Part shown: positions 1-6,234 of the stretch, piece after piece
Numbering within the stretch: the stretch's first letter is position 1
Layout of the letters: each line of letters begins with the position of its first letter
Assembly: GCA_019308655.1 (NCBI GenBank)
Contig: JAFDHS010000036.1
Coordinates: forward strand, 1-7,866
Reading direction: 5' to 3'
Length of the DNA stretch: 7,866 bases
Origin: Deltaproteobacteria bacterium
GTDB lineage: Bacteria; Desulfobacterota; Desulfobacteria; Desulfobacterales; JAFDHS01
Position numbers and translations under genes: made by a program
Notes under the pieces: model-generated
What the model was told of the DNA's origin: nothing
Database searches by the model: none
Seen by the model: the letters and a program-made list of their open reading frames with translations, nothing else

Positions 1-113
1 CTATATATTCCTGAGTAACGTAGCCCCATCAGCTAAATGCCGGTGGCTGAATGTAGTCAACCTGGGCTTTTACAAGCCCCTTCTGAATCTATGATTCAGG
101 AGGGGTGGTTGAC
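1..113 (+). mobile_element. Right end of an IS200/IS605-family element (tnpB side), truncated by window edge
   Basis: The stretch ends in a long imperfect hairpin: left arm 77-89, three-base loop 90-92, right arm 93-105, 13 bp with one G:T pair. It is followed at once by TGGTTGAC (106-113). A short spacer, a C-rich/G-rich hairpin and a terminal TTGAC- or TCAA-like tag is the usual look of IS200/IS605 right ends, where Y1 transposases recognise a subterminal hairpin rather than terminal inverted repeats. GTCAACC (56-62) is the exact complement of GGTTGAC (107-113), so the end can also close on itself. No transposase or TnpB reading frame is visible; it would lie left of position 1. The family call rests on pattern recognition, not a database match, and the exact boundary is uncertain by a few bases. 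Confidence 0.6.
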
Positions 114-129
114 GCGCTCGCTTTCTTAC
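1..129 (+). ncRNA. Possible 3' part of a TnpB-associated omega RNA with guide segment
   Basis: In IS200/IS605 elements carrying tnpB, the right end is transcribed as the scaffold of an omega RNA, and the first ~16 nt beyond the element act as guide. Possible pairings seen here are TCAGC/GCTGA (29-33 with 46-50), GGGCTT/AAGCCC (64-69 with 74-79), the terminal hairpin 77-105, and the long-range pair 56-62 with 107-113. The 64-79 stem and the terminal hairpin share bases and exclude each other. The guide would be 114-129. This is inferred from the element call; transcription cannot be judged, and the 5' end lies outside the window. Confidence 0.35.
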
Positions 130-505
130 AAAAAATTACAAGAAAAGTTTTTATAATACTATATGAAAAGATACTTATCAACACTAAGTTGAGATAGGTC
201 ATAAAATTGAAGCATCTTTACAAGTTGAGAGCGTTCAGTATCAGCTTCAATAATATCAACAAATTATAAACCTTCGGGATTAAAAAAGTTGCTGAAACCA
301 AAAAAACCATAATTATCCCAAATTGACAAAGAAAAAAGAACAATCCATGGACTTGGGTTAAGGTATGTAAAACCTTCCACAATGAGAAATCAATTTCATA
401 AAATCAAGTATTTTTTTACAGTATTTTAAACAGGTTATTTTTTTTGCTTTTGGGATAACTATCTTAACCTGTCGGAAAGTTAACACTATTTTGTAGGTTG
501 CTATT
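114..505. other. AT-rich intergenic region, no confident gene
   Basis: No intact reading frame with a credible start is visible in these 392 bases. The content is AT-rich, with several A and T runs (for example T-runs near 410 and 437). Two features stand out: AAGGT/ACCTT (360-364 with 372-376), and an exact 8-bp inverted repeat at 430-437/465-472, listed separately. A minus-strand frame (159-389) reads protein-like with one internal stop at 264-266 and may be a gene remnant; support is weak. Confidence 0.5.
430..472. promoter_or_regulatory. 8-bp inverted repeat, candidate upstream activator site
   Basis: ACAGGTTA (430-437) and TAACCTGT (465-472) are exact reverse complements, 35 bp apart start to start. 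The midpoint lies about 57 bp upstream of the -24 GG of the sigma-54 promoter. Enhancer-binding activators of sigma-54 commonly use dyad sites 50-200 bp upstream, so position and symmetry fit. The arms could also form an RNA stem with a 27-nt loop, but they lie upstream of the predicted transcription start. The binding protein is unknown. Confidence 0.35.
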
Positions 506-525
506 TTGGCACAAATATTGCTTTT
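506..525 (+). promoter_or_regulatory. Sigma-54 (RpoN) -24/-12 promoter
   Basis: TTGGCAC (506-512) and TTGCTTTT (518-525) match the RpoN consensus TGGCAC-N5-TTGCW. The invariant GG (508-509) and GC (520-521) are separated by exactly 10 bases, the required spacing. Transcription should start near 533 and read rightward into the gene at 747, leaving a leader of about 214 nt. RpoN promoters depend strictly on an ATP-hydrolysing activator, so the downstream gene is probably induced by a specific signal. No activator gene is in the window. Confidence 0.8.
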
Positions 526-540
526 CCATTAACAAAACAA

Positions 541-707
541 CTCAATTGACACCGGATTGAGGTCGTCTTTTTCTATTCGGAGTCCCGACCGCTCAAAATA
601 ATTGTCGTGCAATAGAATTTAGTTTGAACTGATTCAGCTCAGGTAGCAGTGCAATCAATAGACTGAAAAGGGAGATCTTTAACGCCCGCAAATTCAGGGA
701 AAAGATC
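541..707 (+). promoter_or_regulatory. Structured 5' leader of the barrel-protein gene
   Basis: Several inverted repeats lie between the predicted start point (~533) and the ribosome binding site (734-740): CTCAAT/ATTGAG (541-546 with 556-561), GGTCG/CGACC (561-565 with 586-590), ATTG/CAAT (601-604 with 610-613) and GATCTTT/AAAGATC (674-680 with 701-707, 20-nt loop). The last is the strongest and sits 26 nt before the ribosome binding site. No known riboswitch class is recognised. The leader may serve mRNA stability or post-transcriptional control, or be fortuitous. Confidence 0.3.
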
Positions 708-746
708 GGTTAACATCTTAAACTTAAACAGAAAAGGAGAATCTCA

Positions 747-1637
747 ATGAACGGTAAAAAGAGTAAATTCGTCTGTATGACATTGGTGTTTTTTTTAGCC
801 CTGTTTATGTGTGGATCGCTTTTAGCCGCAGAGGAGAAGAAAGAAGGTATAGGGAAAACCGGAACTGATCCGCGTGACTTCGCCCCGAAGTTCATGCCTT
901 ATTACCGTTACACGGAACTGGAAAACGGGCTGGAGCAAAACGAGCTCGTACTCTTTGGCTTGATTCCATTATCCAAGAAGTTTGCCATGACTTACGAAAT
1001 TCCGCTGGCCTACGAGCGGGACATCACCGACACGGACGCCTTTAAGAACGGCCTGAGTAATGTTCCCGGCGGTGGCGTGCCCCTGCCGGGTGATTTGCCT
1101 ATCCCATCAAGCGACGAGTTTGACGGCAAGGAGACCGGCATTGGTGACATGAACCTGAGGTTCTTTTACCGAAGCGATTTGGATTTTCTCAAATGTGACT
1201 GGATGTTCGGCGCTGAGTTTGTGTTTCCCACAGCCAATGAGGATGTGCTCGGTGGCGAGCAATTCCTGATCAAGCCGATGGTCACCATAGTGCGGGATAT
1301 CGGCTTCTGGCCGGCCCCGGGGGCCTTCTTGGCCCTGATGAACTTTTACAGCTTCGATGCGTGGGGTGACAGCGATCGTGACGACGTGAGCCAGTACATC
1401 GGACGCTATTTTTTCATGCTGCCGGTGCATCCCAGCGGTATTTACCTTTTGCCTGAAGTTCAGGCGATCTACGACTTTGAGAACAGCCACTTCTCGGCAT
1501 GGATCGGTCCCGAGGTCGGCAAGCTATTGGCTCCAGGGCGCATCATCTATGTTAAGCCGGGTTTCGGTGTCGATTCCGACGATAATTCAGGTGACCGGAA
1601 ATGGTCTTTTGAAACGGGGTTCAGGTGGTTCTTCTAA
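747..1637 (+). CDS. Exported outer-membrane beta-barrel protein (transporter / MetA-pathway-like)
   Basis: 296 residues. The start is fixed by AAGGAGA at 734-740, six bases before the ATG. Residues 1-28 form a Sec signal peptide: Lys-rich start, hydrophobic stretch 11-26, likely cleavage after Ala28. The mature part alternates polar and hydrophobic residues in short aromatic-rich strands, has Gly/Asp/Pro-rich loops (for example 105-125), and ends in Arg-Trp-Phe-Phe; a terminal aromatic residue is the usual signal for outer-membrane barrel assembly. It resembles proteins annotated as 'transporter' or 'MetA-pathway of phenol degradation', a poorly characterised barrel family of roughly this size. 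The substrate is unknown. It is preceded by a sigma-54 promoter and a long leader, and is separated by 154 nt from the cytochrome b gene without a clear terminator, so read-through into the respiratory operon is possible. Barrel and export are fairly sure; the transport role is inferred. Confidence 0.75.
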   Translation: MNGKKSKFVCMTLVFFLALFMCGSLLAAEEKKEGIGKTGTDPRDFAPKFMPYYRYTELENGLEQNELVLFGLIPLSKKFAMTYEIPLAYERDITDTDAFKNGLSNVPGGGVPLPGDLPIPSSDEFDGKETGIGDMNLRFFYRSDLDFLKCDWMFGAEFVFPTANEDVLGGEQFLIKPMVTIVRDIGFWPAPGAFLALMNFYSFDAWGDSDRDDVSQYIGRYFFMLPVHPSGIYLLPEVQAIYDFENSHFSAWIGPEVGKLLAPGRIIYVKPGFGVDSDDNSGDRKWSFETGFRWFF

Positions 1638-1734
1638 CCCGTGTTGAATGCCTTTTCATCAATGGCGTAAATATAAAATTTCGCTTCCTCATGTTGACGC
1701 TATTGGAAGACAGATGTGATGGGGGGCAAGCGAG

Positions 1735-1751
1735 AGTGACGGGGAGTCACT
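1735..1751. repeat. Short perfect inverted repeat upstream of cytochrome b
   Basis: AGTGAC (1735-1740) and GTCACT (1746-1751) are exact reverse complements around GGGGA. The stem lies 40 nt before the cytochrome b start and 98 nt after the previous stop. No T-run follows, so it is unlikely to be an intrinsic terminator. It could be an operator or an mRNA 5' stem protecting the respiratory transcript. Confidence 0.3.
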
Positions 1752-1791
1752 GCATTTAAAGCCCCTCTATTTCCCGAAACGACAGGAAAAA

Positions 1792-3189
1792 ATGACTTAT
1801 AACCTGAACGGATTTTTTAGTCGTATTCGGCATTCCATCATTCGCGGTCCTGTCTATCCGCAAACCGAACAGGAATGCAAGCGGATCATAACCGACAGCC
1901 TGATTTTGCACTTCCGGCCGCGGACAGTGCCTGAACCGGCCCTGAAATTTTCCCTCACCTGGGGGCTCGGCGGAATGGCTCTGGTTCTGGTGATGCTTCT
2001 GGCCTTGACAGGCATTCTGTTGAAGTTCGTTTATGTGCCGCTTCCCGGCAAGGCCTATGAATCAATTCTTGTCCTTCAAAACGAAGTTTGGTTTGGACAA
2101 TTGATTCGCAATATTCATCACTGGTGTGCCAACCTGCTGGTGATTGTGGTTTTTTTACACATGCTGCGGGTCTTTTTTACCGGCGCCTTTCACTCTCCAC
2201 GCCGGTTCAACTGGATCATCGGCCTGTTTCTGCTGTTTTTCGTTCTTATCTCAAATTTCACAGGTTATTTATTGCCATGGGACCAGTTGGCCTTCTGGGC
2301 GATCACCATTTGTACAGGGATGGTTGAATACATACCCGGTGTGGGAACCTGGCTGCAGAAAATGTTGCGGAGCGGTCCAGAAATCGGACCGGCGGCGCTA
2401 TTGATGTTTTATACGTTCCACACGGCAATTCTTCCCGTATGTCTTCTGATCTGTATGGCATTTCACTTCTGGCGGGTGCGAAAGGCCGGCGGCGTGATTA
2501 TCCCCGCATCTTTGGATGATCAATCCGATACAAAACCCGGGTATGTCCCAACCATTCCGAACCTGGTCCTTCGCGAACTGACCGTTGCCCTGGTTTTGGT
2601 CGCTTTCATTCTGGTATTTTCGATTCTGTTTGATGCCCCATTGGAATCTCCGGCCAATCCGGGGATGAGTCCCAATCCGGCCAAAGCCCCCTGGTATTTT
2701 ATGGGAATACAGGAGTTGCTGATGCATTTTCACCCTGTGTTTGCGGTTTTGATTATTCCAGTTCTTGTCACCGGAACGTTAATCCTCCTGCCATATTTAA
2801 CATATCAATCCAATAGGAGGACAGGAGGAGTCTGGTTTTTTTCGCGCAAAGGACGCCGCATGGGTATCGTTGCCGCAATTACCGCACTTGTTATAACGCC
2901 GCCGGCCATCATAACCGATGAATATTTCATGAATTTTACCGCTTCGATCCCCGGTCTTCCAACTTTAATCAGCAACGGATTTTTTCCGGCAGCCATTATT
3001 CTTGCCGGCATTACAGGGTTTCATAGACTGATAAAAAGAAAATATAATGCATCCACAAATGAGACCATTCAAACTTTATTTATTTTGCTGCTGGTTTCAT
3101 TTATCATTTTAACCGTTACCGGTATATGGTTCAGAGGCCCCGGAATGGCCTTGACATGGCCTTGGAATCCGGAGCTATCCTCTTCATGA
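1792..3189 (+). CDS. Fused cytochrome b (b6 + subunit IV type) of a Rieske/cytochrome b complex
   Basis: 465 residues, start supported by AGGA at 1784-1787. This membrane subunit of a quinol:cytochrome c oxidoreductase carries haems bL and bH. The ligand pairs are His109/His123 and His210/His225; the second pair has 14 residues between the histidines, the spacing of cytochrome b6 rather than bc1 (13). The first four helices (about 55-230) form the b6-like part, with Pro162-Trp163 after helix C. The subunit IV-like part begins near 257 and holds the Qo-motif region Ala299-Pro-Trp-Tyr-Phe303, where most relatives have PEWY or PDWY. Three further hydrophobic segments follow (about 355-378, 394-412, 427-446), ending in a Phe-Arg-Gly-Pro-Gly / Trp-Pro-Trp tail. 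The cysteine that anchors the extra haem in b6f-type proteins is replaced by Gly (about 58). The Rieske gene follows after 100 nt and no cytochrome c1 or f gene is present. Family call very sure; quinone type inferred. Confidence 0.95.
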   Translation: MTYNLNGFFSRIRHSIIRGPVYPQTEQECKRIITDSLILHFRPRTVPEPALKFSLTWGLGGMALVLVMLLALTGILLKFVYVPLPGKAYESILVLQNEVWFGQLIRNIHHWCANLLVIVVFLHMLRVFFTGAFHSPRRFNWIIGLFLLFFVLISNFTGYLLPWDQLAFWAITICTGMVEYIPGVGTWLQKMLRSGPEIGPAALLMFYTFHTAILPVCLLICMAFHFWRVRKAGGVIIPASLDDQSDTKPGYVPTIPNLVLRELTVALVLVAFILVFSILFDAPLESPANPGMSPNPAKAPWYFMGIQELLMHFHPVFAVLIIPVLVTGTLILLPYLTYQSNRRTGGVWFFSRKGRRMGIVAAITALVITPPAIITDEYFMNFTASIPGLPTLISNGFFPAAIILAGITGFHRLIKRKYNASTNETIQTLFILLLVSFIILTVTGIWFRGPGMALTWPWNPELSSS

Positions 3190-3289
3190 TAGATAAAAAA
3201 TAGATTCTGATGCTCGAACCAAACCGGAGGTTAAAAGAAGAAACAGCGAGGCAGATTAAAGTCACTTATTGTTAGGAATTTCACTGATT

Positions 3290-3811
3290 ATGTCTTCAAA
3301 TCTAAAAAAAATTAAAGATACGGCCGAGCCTGGCCGTCGATCGTTCCTGTCAAAACTTTGGCTCGGACTGGGGCTGGTTGTTTTTGCTGAATCCATTGGA
3401 GTCGTCTTTGCCTTTCTGCGTCCGCGCAAGCCCCGAACCAGCGAAGGCGGTTTCGGCAGCATCATAACGGCCGGCCCGGTCGGCGATTTTGAACCCAATT
3501 CGGTAACAGCAATTGTCAGAGGGCATTTTTACCTGGCGTGTTTGGAAGACGGTGGATTTTTGGCACTGTCTCGCAAGTGCACCCACCTGGGATGCACGGT
3601 GCCCTGGGATTCAAAAAATAATCAATTTACCTGCCCCTGCCATGCCTCCGTATTTGACATCAAGGGTAACGTCATCAGTCCCCCTGCTCCCCGTGCGCTG
3701 GATATCTATCCCGTTACGATCGAAAATGAGATTATCAAAGTTGACACCCGCAAACCGATTAGACGCAGTGAATTCCGGCCGGAACAAGTGATGTACGCAA
3801 AGAGAATTTGA
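3290..3811 (+). CDS. Rieske [2Fe-2S] iron-sulfur protein, Tat-exported
   Basis: 173 residues from the ATG at 3290. The frame could also open at a TTG at 3269, adding seven residues. The ATG is preferred because it is a standard codon and gives a normal N-terminus, although its nearest Shine-Dalgarno-like AGGA (3274-3277) is 12 nt away. Arg16-Arg17-Ser-Phe-Leu20 before a hydrophobic anchor (about 22-42) is a twin-arginine signal, as in folded-export Rieske proteins. Cluster box I is Cys97-Thr-His99-Leu-Gly-Cys102 and box II is Cys115-Pro-Cys117-His118-Ala-Ser120. Predicted ligands are Cys97, His99, Cys115 and His118, with a Cys102-Cys117 disulfide. A Pro-Ala-Pro-Arg loop follows near 137. Box II has Ala for the usual Gly, and Phe122 where high-potential Rieske proteins have Tyr, which points to a lower redox potential. 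It would take an electron from quinol at the cytochrome b Qo site and pass it to the cytochrome encoded next. Confidence 0.95.
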   Translation: MSSNLKKIKDTAEPGRRSFLSKLWLGLGLVVFAESIGVVFAFLRPRKPRTSEGGFGSIITAGPVGDFEPNSVTAIVRGHFYLACLEDGGFLALSRKCTHLGCTVPWDSKNNQFTCPCHASVFDIKGNVISPPAPRALDIYPVTIENEIIKVDTRKPIRRSEFRPEQVMYAKRI

Positions 3812-3918
3812 TGCTTGATTCTCGATACTGGTACTGGTGTCGATTCTTTTGAAGGACAAATAAAAACGGATTCAATTCTTCTAACTGTAAGTATTTCTCT
3901 GGGATCGAAGTTTAATCT

Positions 3919-6234
3919 ATGGTGAATGGCATGAAGGGTTGGAAAATAACCGGATTAATTGCAACGCTCGTCATTGTTCTTTCCATTCCTGCTTATTTGC
4001 TAAAGGTAAAATACACCTGCAAGCCTGCTGATACAAAGCCGGTTGCGACCTTTGTCGGTGCGGATAAATGCAGGGAGTGCCACAAGCATGAGTATGAGAA
4101 GTGGCGAGGCTCCCACCACGACAAAGCCATGGATATGGCCACGGAAGAAAGTGTGCTGGGGGACTTCAATAATTCGGTTTTCGAGTATTCCGGTATCAAA
4201 TCCCGCTTCTATCGGAAAAATGAAAAGTTTTATGTTTACACCCGGGGACCGAAGGGTGAAATGGGCGATTTTGAAATCACCCATACGTTTGGCTGCTATC
4301 CGCTGCAGCAGTACCTGGTGCCTTTTCCCGGCGGACGCTTGCAGTGCCTGCCCATTGCCTGGAATGTGAAAGAAAAGAAGTGGTACCACCTTTACCCCGA
4401 TGAACCGTTGGATCCCGCTGATTGGCTGTACTGGACGAATGCCGGCTTAAACTGGAACGGCATGTGTGCCGAATGCCACTCAACGAATCTTAAAAAAAAT
4501 TATGACCCAAAAACCGATACCTATGAAACCACCTGGTCGGAAATTGACGTCAGCTGTGAAGCCTGCCACGGTCCGGGATCTTTGCACGTTAAATGGGCCG
4601 AAGCGCCTGAAATGGTGCGTACCGCGACGGATAATTATGGGCTGGTCGTGAAAACTTCCGGAGTGACCTCGCAACAACAGGTGGAACTTTGTGCACCGTG
4701 TCACTCGCGGCGGATGTCTCTGGGAGATAACGCCCATGACATCAAAAATCTTTTAAATTACGGCGTACCCCAGCTTTTGTCACCGGGGATGTACTTCTCT
4801 GACGGCCAGATTATCGAAGAAGTCTACGTCTACGCTTCCTTCGTGCAGAGTAAAATGTATGACCGGGACGTGCGCTGCAACGACTGTCACGATGTGCACA
4901 GTGTCAAGCGGATCAAGCAGGGCAATCAACTGTGCCTTCAGTGTCACAGGGCCGACATTTATGACACCAAGACCCACCATTTCCACAAGAAGAAAGGAGA
5001 AAAAGGGGAACCCATCAGATCCCGCGACGGCAAAATCCTGTTCGACGTCGGCACGGGCGCTCAGTGTGAACAGTGCCACATACCCGGCAGATATTACATG
5101 GGAATCGACTATCGACCCGATCACAGCTTCCGGGTGCCCCGGCCTGACCTCAGCGAGACCCTGGGTGTCCCCAACGCCTGCAACCGGTGCCACATCAATC
5201 AATCAAACCGATGGGCGGCCGAATACATCACGAAATGGTATGGGAGTAAATACAAGCCCCATTATGGAACCGTCATTGACGCGGGACGCAGGGCTTTACC
5301 GGAAGCACAAAAGGATTTAATCCGCCTTGTAGACGACAGGTTGTTCCCGCCAATTGTCCGGGCGACCGCCCTTTCATTACTGGCCTCATATTCGGGAGAA
5401 GAGATGGAATCAGCCTATGAACGGGCCCTCTCTGATGAGGAGCCTCTCATGCGCCAGACTGCCATCAACCGACTGGATGCTTTGCCCCTTCAAAAACGAA
5501 TCCAGCTCATGGTTCCGCTTTTATATGATCCTGTCAAAGCCGTAAGAATCGAAGCCGCACGAAGTCTGACAGGCCTTCCACCCGAAAAATTAAGTGCCGA
5601 GCAGAAGAAGAAGTTTCAGGCGGTGTTGGATGAATATCGACAGGCCATGGAATATACGGCCGATTTTGCGCCCTCCAGGCATAATCTCTCCAACATGTAT
5701 ACTAGCCTGGGCCGGATCCAAAAGGCAGAAGAAAACTATCAGGCGGCCATTCGCATCGACAATGAATTCTATCCGGCCAAGGTGAACCTTGCGATGCTTT
5801 ACAATCAGCTCGGCAAAAACAACAAAGCCGAACGGCTGCTGCGTGAAGTTGTTCAAGCACATCCTCAAATGGACGAAGTGACCTACTCTCTGGGCCTGTT
5901 GCTGGCGGAACGGGAGAAATACGAGGAAGCCTCTTTCTACCTCTCTACCGCAGCCCGCGGCCTGCCCGGTCATTCACGGATTCACTACAATCTGGGTCTG
6001 ATTCTGGACTACTTAAAGAGGGATATGGAGGCAGAAGCCGCACTGACGAGGGCCCTGAAACTTGAACCGAAAAATATGAACTATCTGAAGGCACTGGCCG
6101 AATACTACCTCAAACGAAAGCGGTACGAGGATGCCCGGCGCATCGCCGAGCAGATGATTGCCAAATACCCCTCAAATGGGACCGGCCATCGGATGCTCGA
6201 TTTTATCAAGGGAATGCAACGGCAAGACGATTAA
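3919..6234 (+). CDS. Octahaem c-type cytochrome with HEAT-like and TPR repeats
   Basis: 771 residues. The start at 3919 has a weak GAAG (3907-3910) upstream; an internal Met at residue 5 is less likely. Residues 10-28 are one hydrophobic segment, a signal or membrane anchor, placing the rest in the periplasm. Eight CXXCH haem sites begin at Cys51, 183, 213, 258, 320, 339, 383 and 421. The wide gap between the first and second holds an uncommon non-haem domain. Spacing and the CHGPG context of the third site resemble the cytochrome c554 / multihaem TPR cytochrome group. Residues ~460-556 are helical HEAT-like repeats (LFPPIVRATALSLL-type units), and ~570-765 hold about five TPR units (A-x2-NL-x-M/L-Y, A-x3-Y-x2-A patterns). 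It follows the Rieske gene by 107 nt with no terminator. The likely role is electron acceptor from the Rieske/cytochrome b pair, with the repeats docking partners. An enzymatic role at one haem cannot be excluded. No close named homologue is recognised. Confidence 0.93.
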   Translation: MVNGMKGWKITGLIATLVIVLSIPAYLLKVKYTCKPADTKPVATFVGADKCRECHKHEYEKWRGSHHDKAMDMATEESVLGDFNNSVFEYSGIKSRFYRKNEKFYVYTRGPKGEMGDFEITHTFGCYPLQQYLVPFPGGRLQCLPIAWNVKEKKWYHLYPDEPLDPADWLYWTNAGLNWNGMCAECHSTNLKKNYDPKTDTYETTWSEIDVSCEACHGPGSLHVKWAEAPEMVRTATDNYGLVVKTSGVTSQQQVELCAPCHSRRMSLGDNAHDIKNLLNYGVPQLLSPGMYFSDGQIIEEVYVYASFVQSKMYDRDVRCNDCHDVHSVKRIKQGNQLCLQCHRADIYDTKTHHFHKKKGEKGEPIRSRDGKILFDVGTGAQCEQCHIPGRYYMGIDYRPDHSFRVPRPDLSETLGVPNACNRCHINQSNRWAAEYITKWYGSKYKPHYGTVIDAGRRALPEAQKDLIRLVDDRLFPPIVRATALSLLASYSGEEMESAYERALSDEEPLMRQTAINRLDALPLQKRIQLMVPLLYDPVKAVRIEAARSLTGLPPEKLSAEQKKKFQAVLDEYRQAMEYTADFAPSRHNLSNMYTSLGRIQKAEENYQAAIRIDNEFYPAKVNLAMLYNQLGKNNKAERLLREVVQAHPQMDEVTYSLGLLLAEREKYEEASFYLSTAARGLPGHSRIHYNLGLILDYLKRDMEAEAALTRALKLEPKNMNYLKALAEYYLKRKRYEDARRIAEQMIAKYPSNGTGHRMLDFIKGMQRQDD

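Noticed and set aside
77..105. Reading the strong hairpin as an intrinsic terminator
   Set aside because: No T-run follows the stem, and the flanking TACAAG and TGGTTGAC fit an IS200/IS605 end better.
1107..1490. Minus-strand frame of 127 codons within the barrel gene
   Set aside because: It lies wholly antisense to a gene with a clear ribosome binding site, signal peptide and barrel-like pattern. The antisense translation shows no motif.
1644..1673. Sigma-70-like promoter TTGAAT / TAAATA before the cytochrome b gene
   Set aside because: Both boxes are weak and the spacing is 18 nt. AT-rich intergenic DNA gives such matches often.
3226..3232. Good Shine-Dalgarno-like GGAGG upstream of the Rieske gene
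   Set aside because: No ATG, GTG or TTG lies at a usable distance, and the Rieske frame has a stop at 3257-3259, so it cannot serve the Rieske start.
4859..5320. Plus-strand frame of 153 codons inside the octahaem gene
   Set aside because: It is an alternative frame of the cytochrome, Thr/Ser/Pro-rich as expected for a frame-shifted reading, with no start signal.
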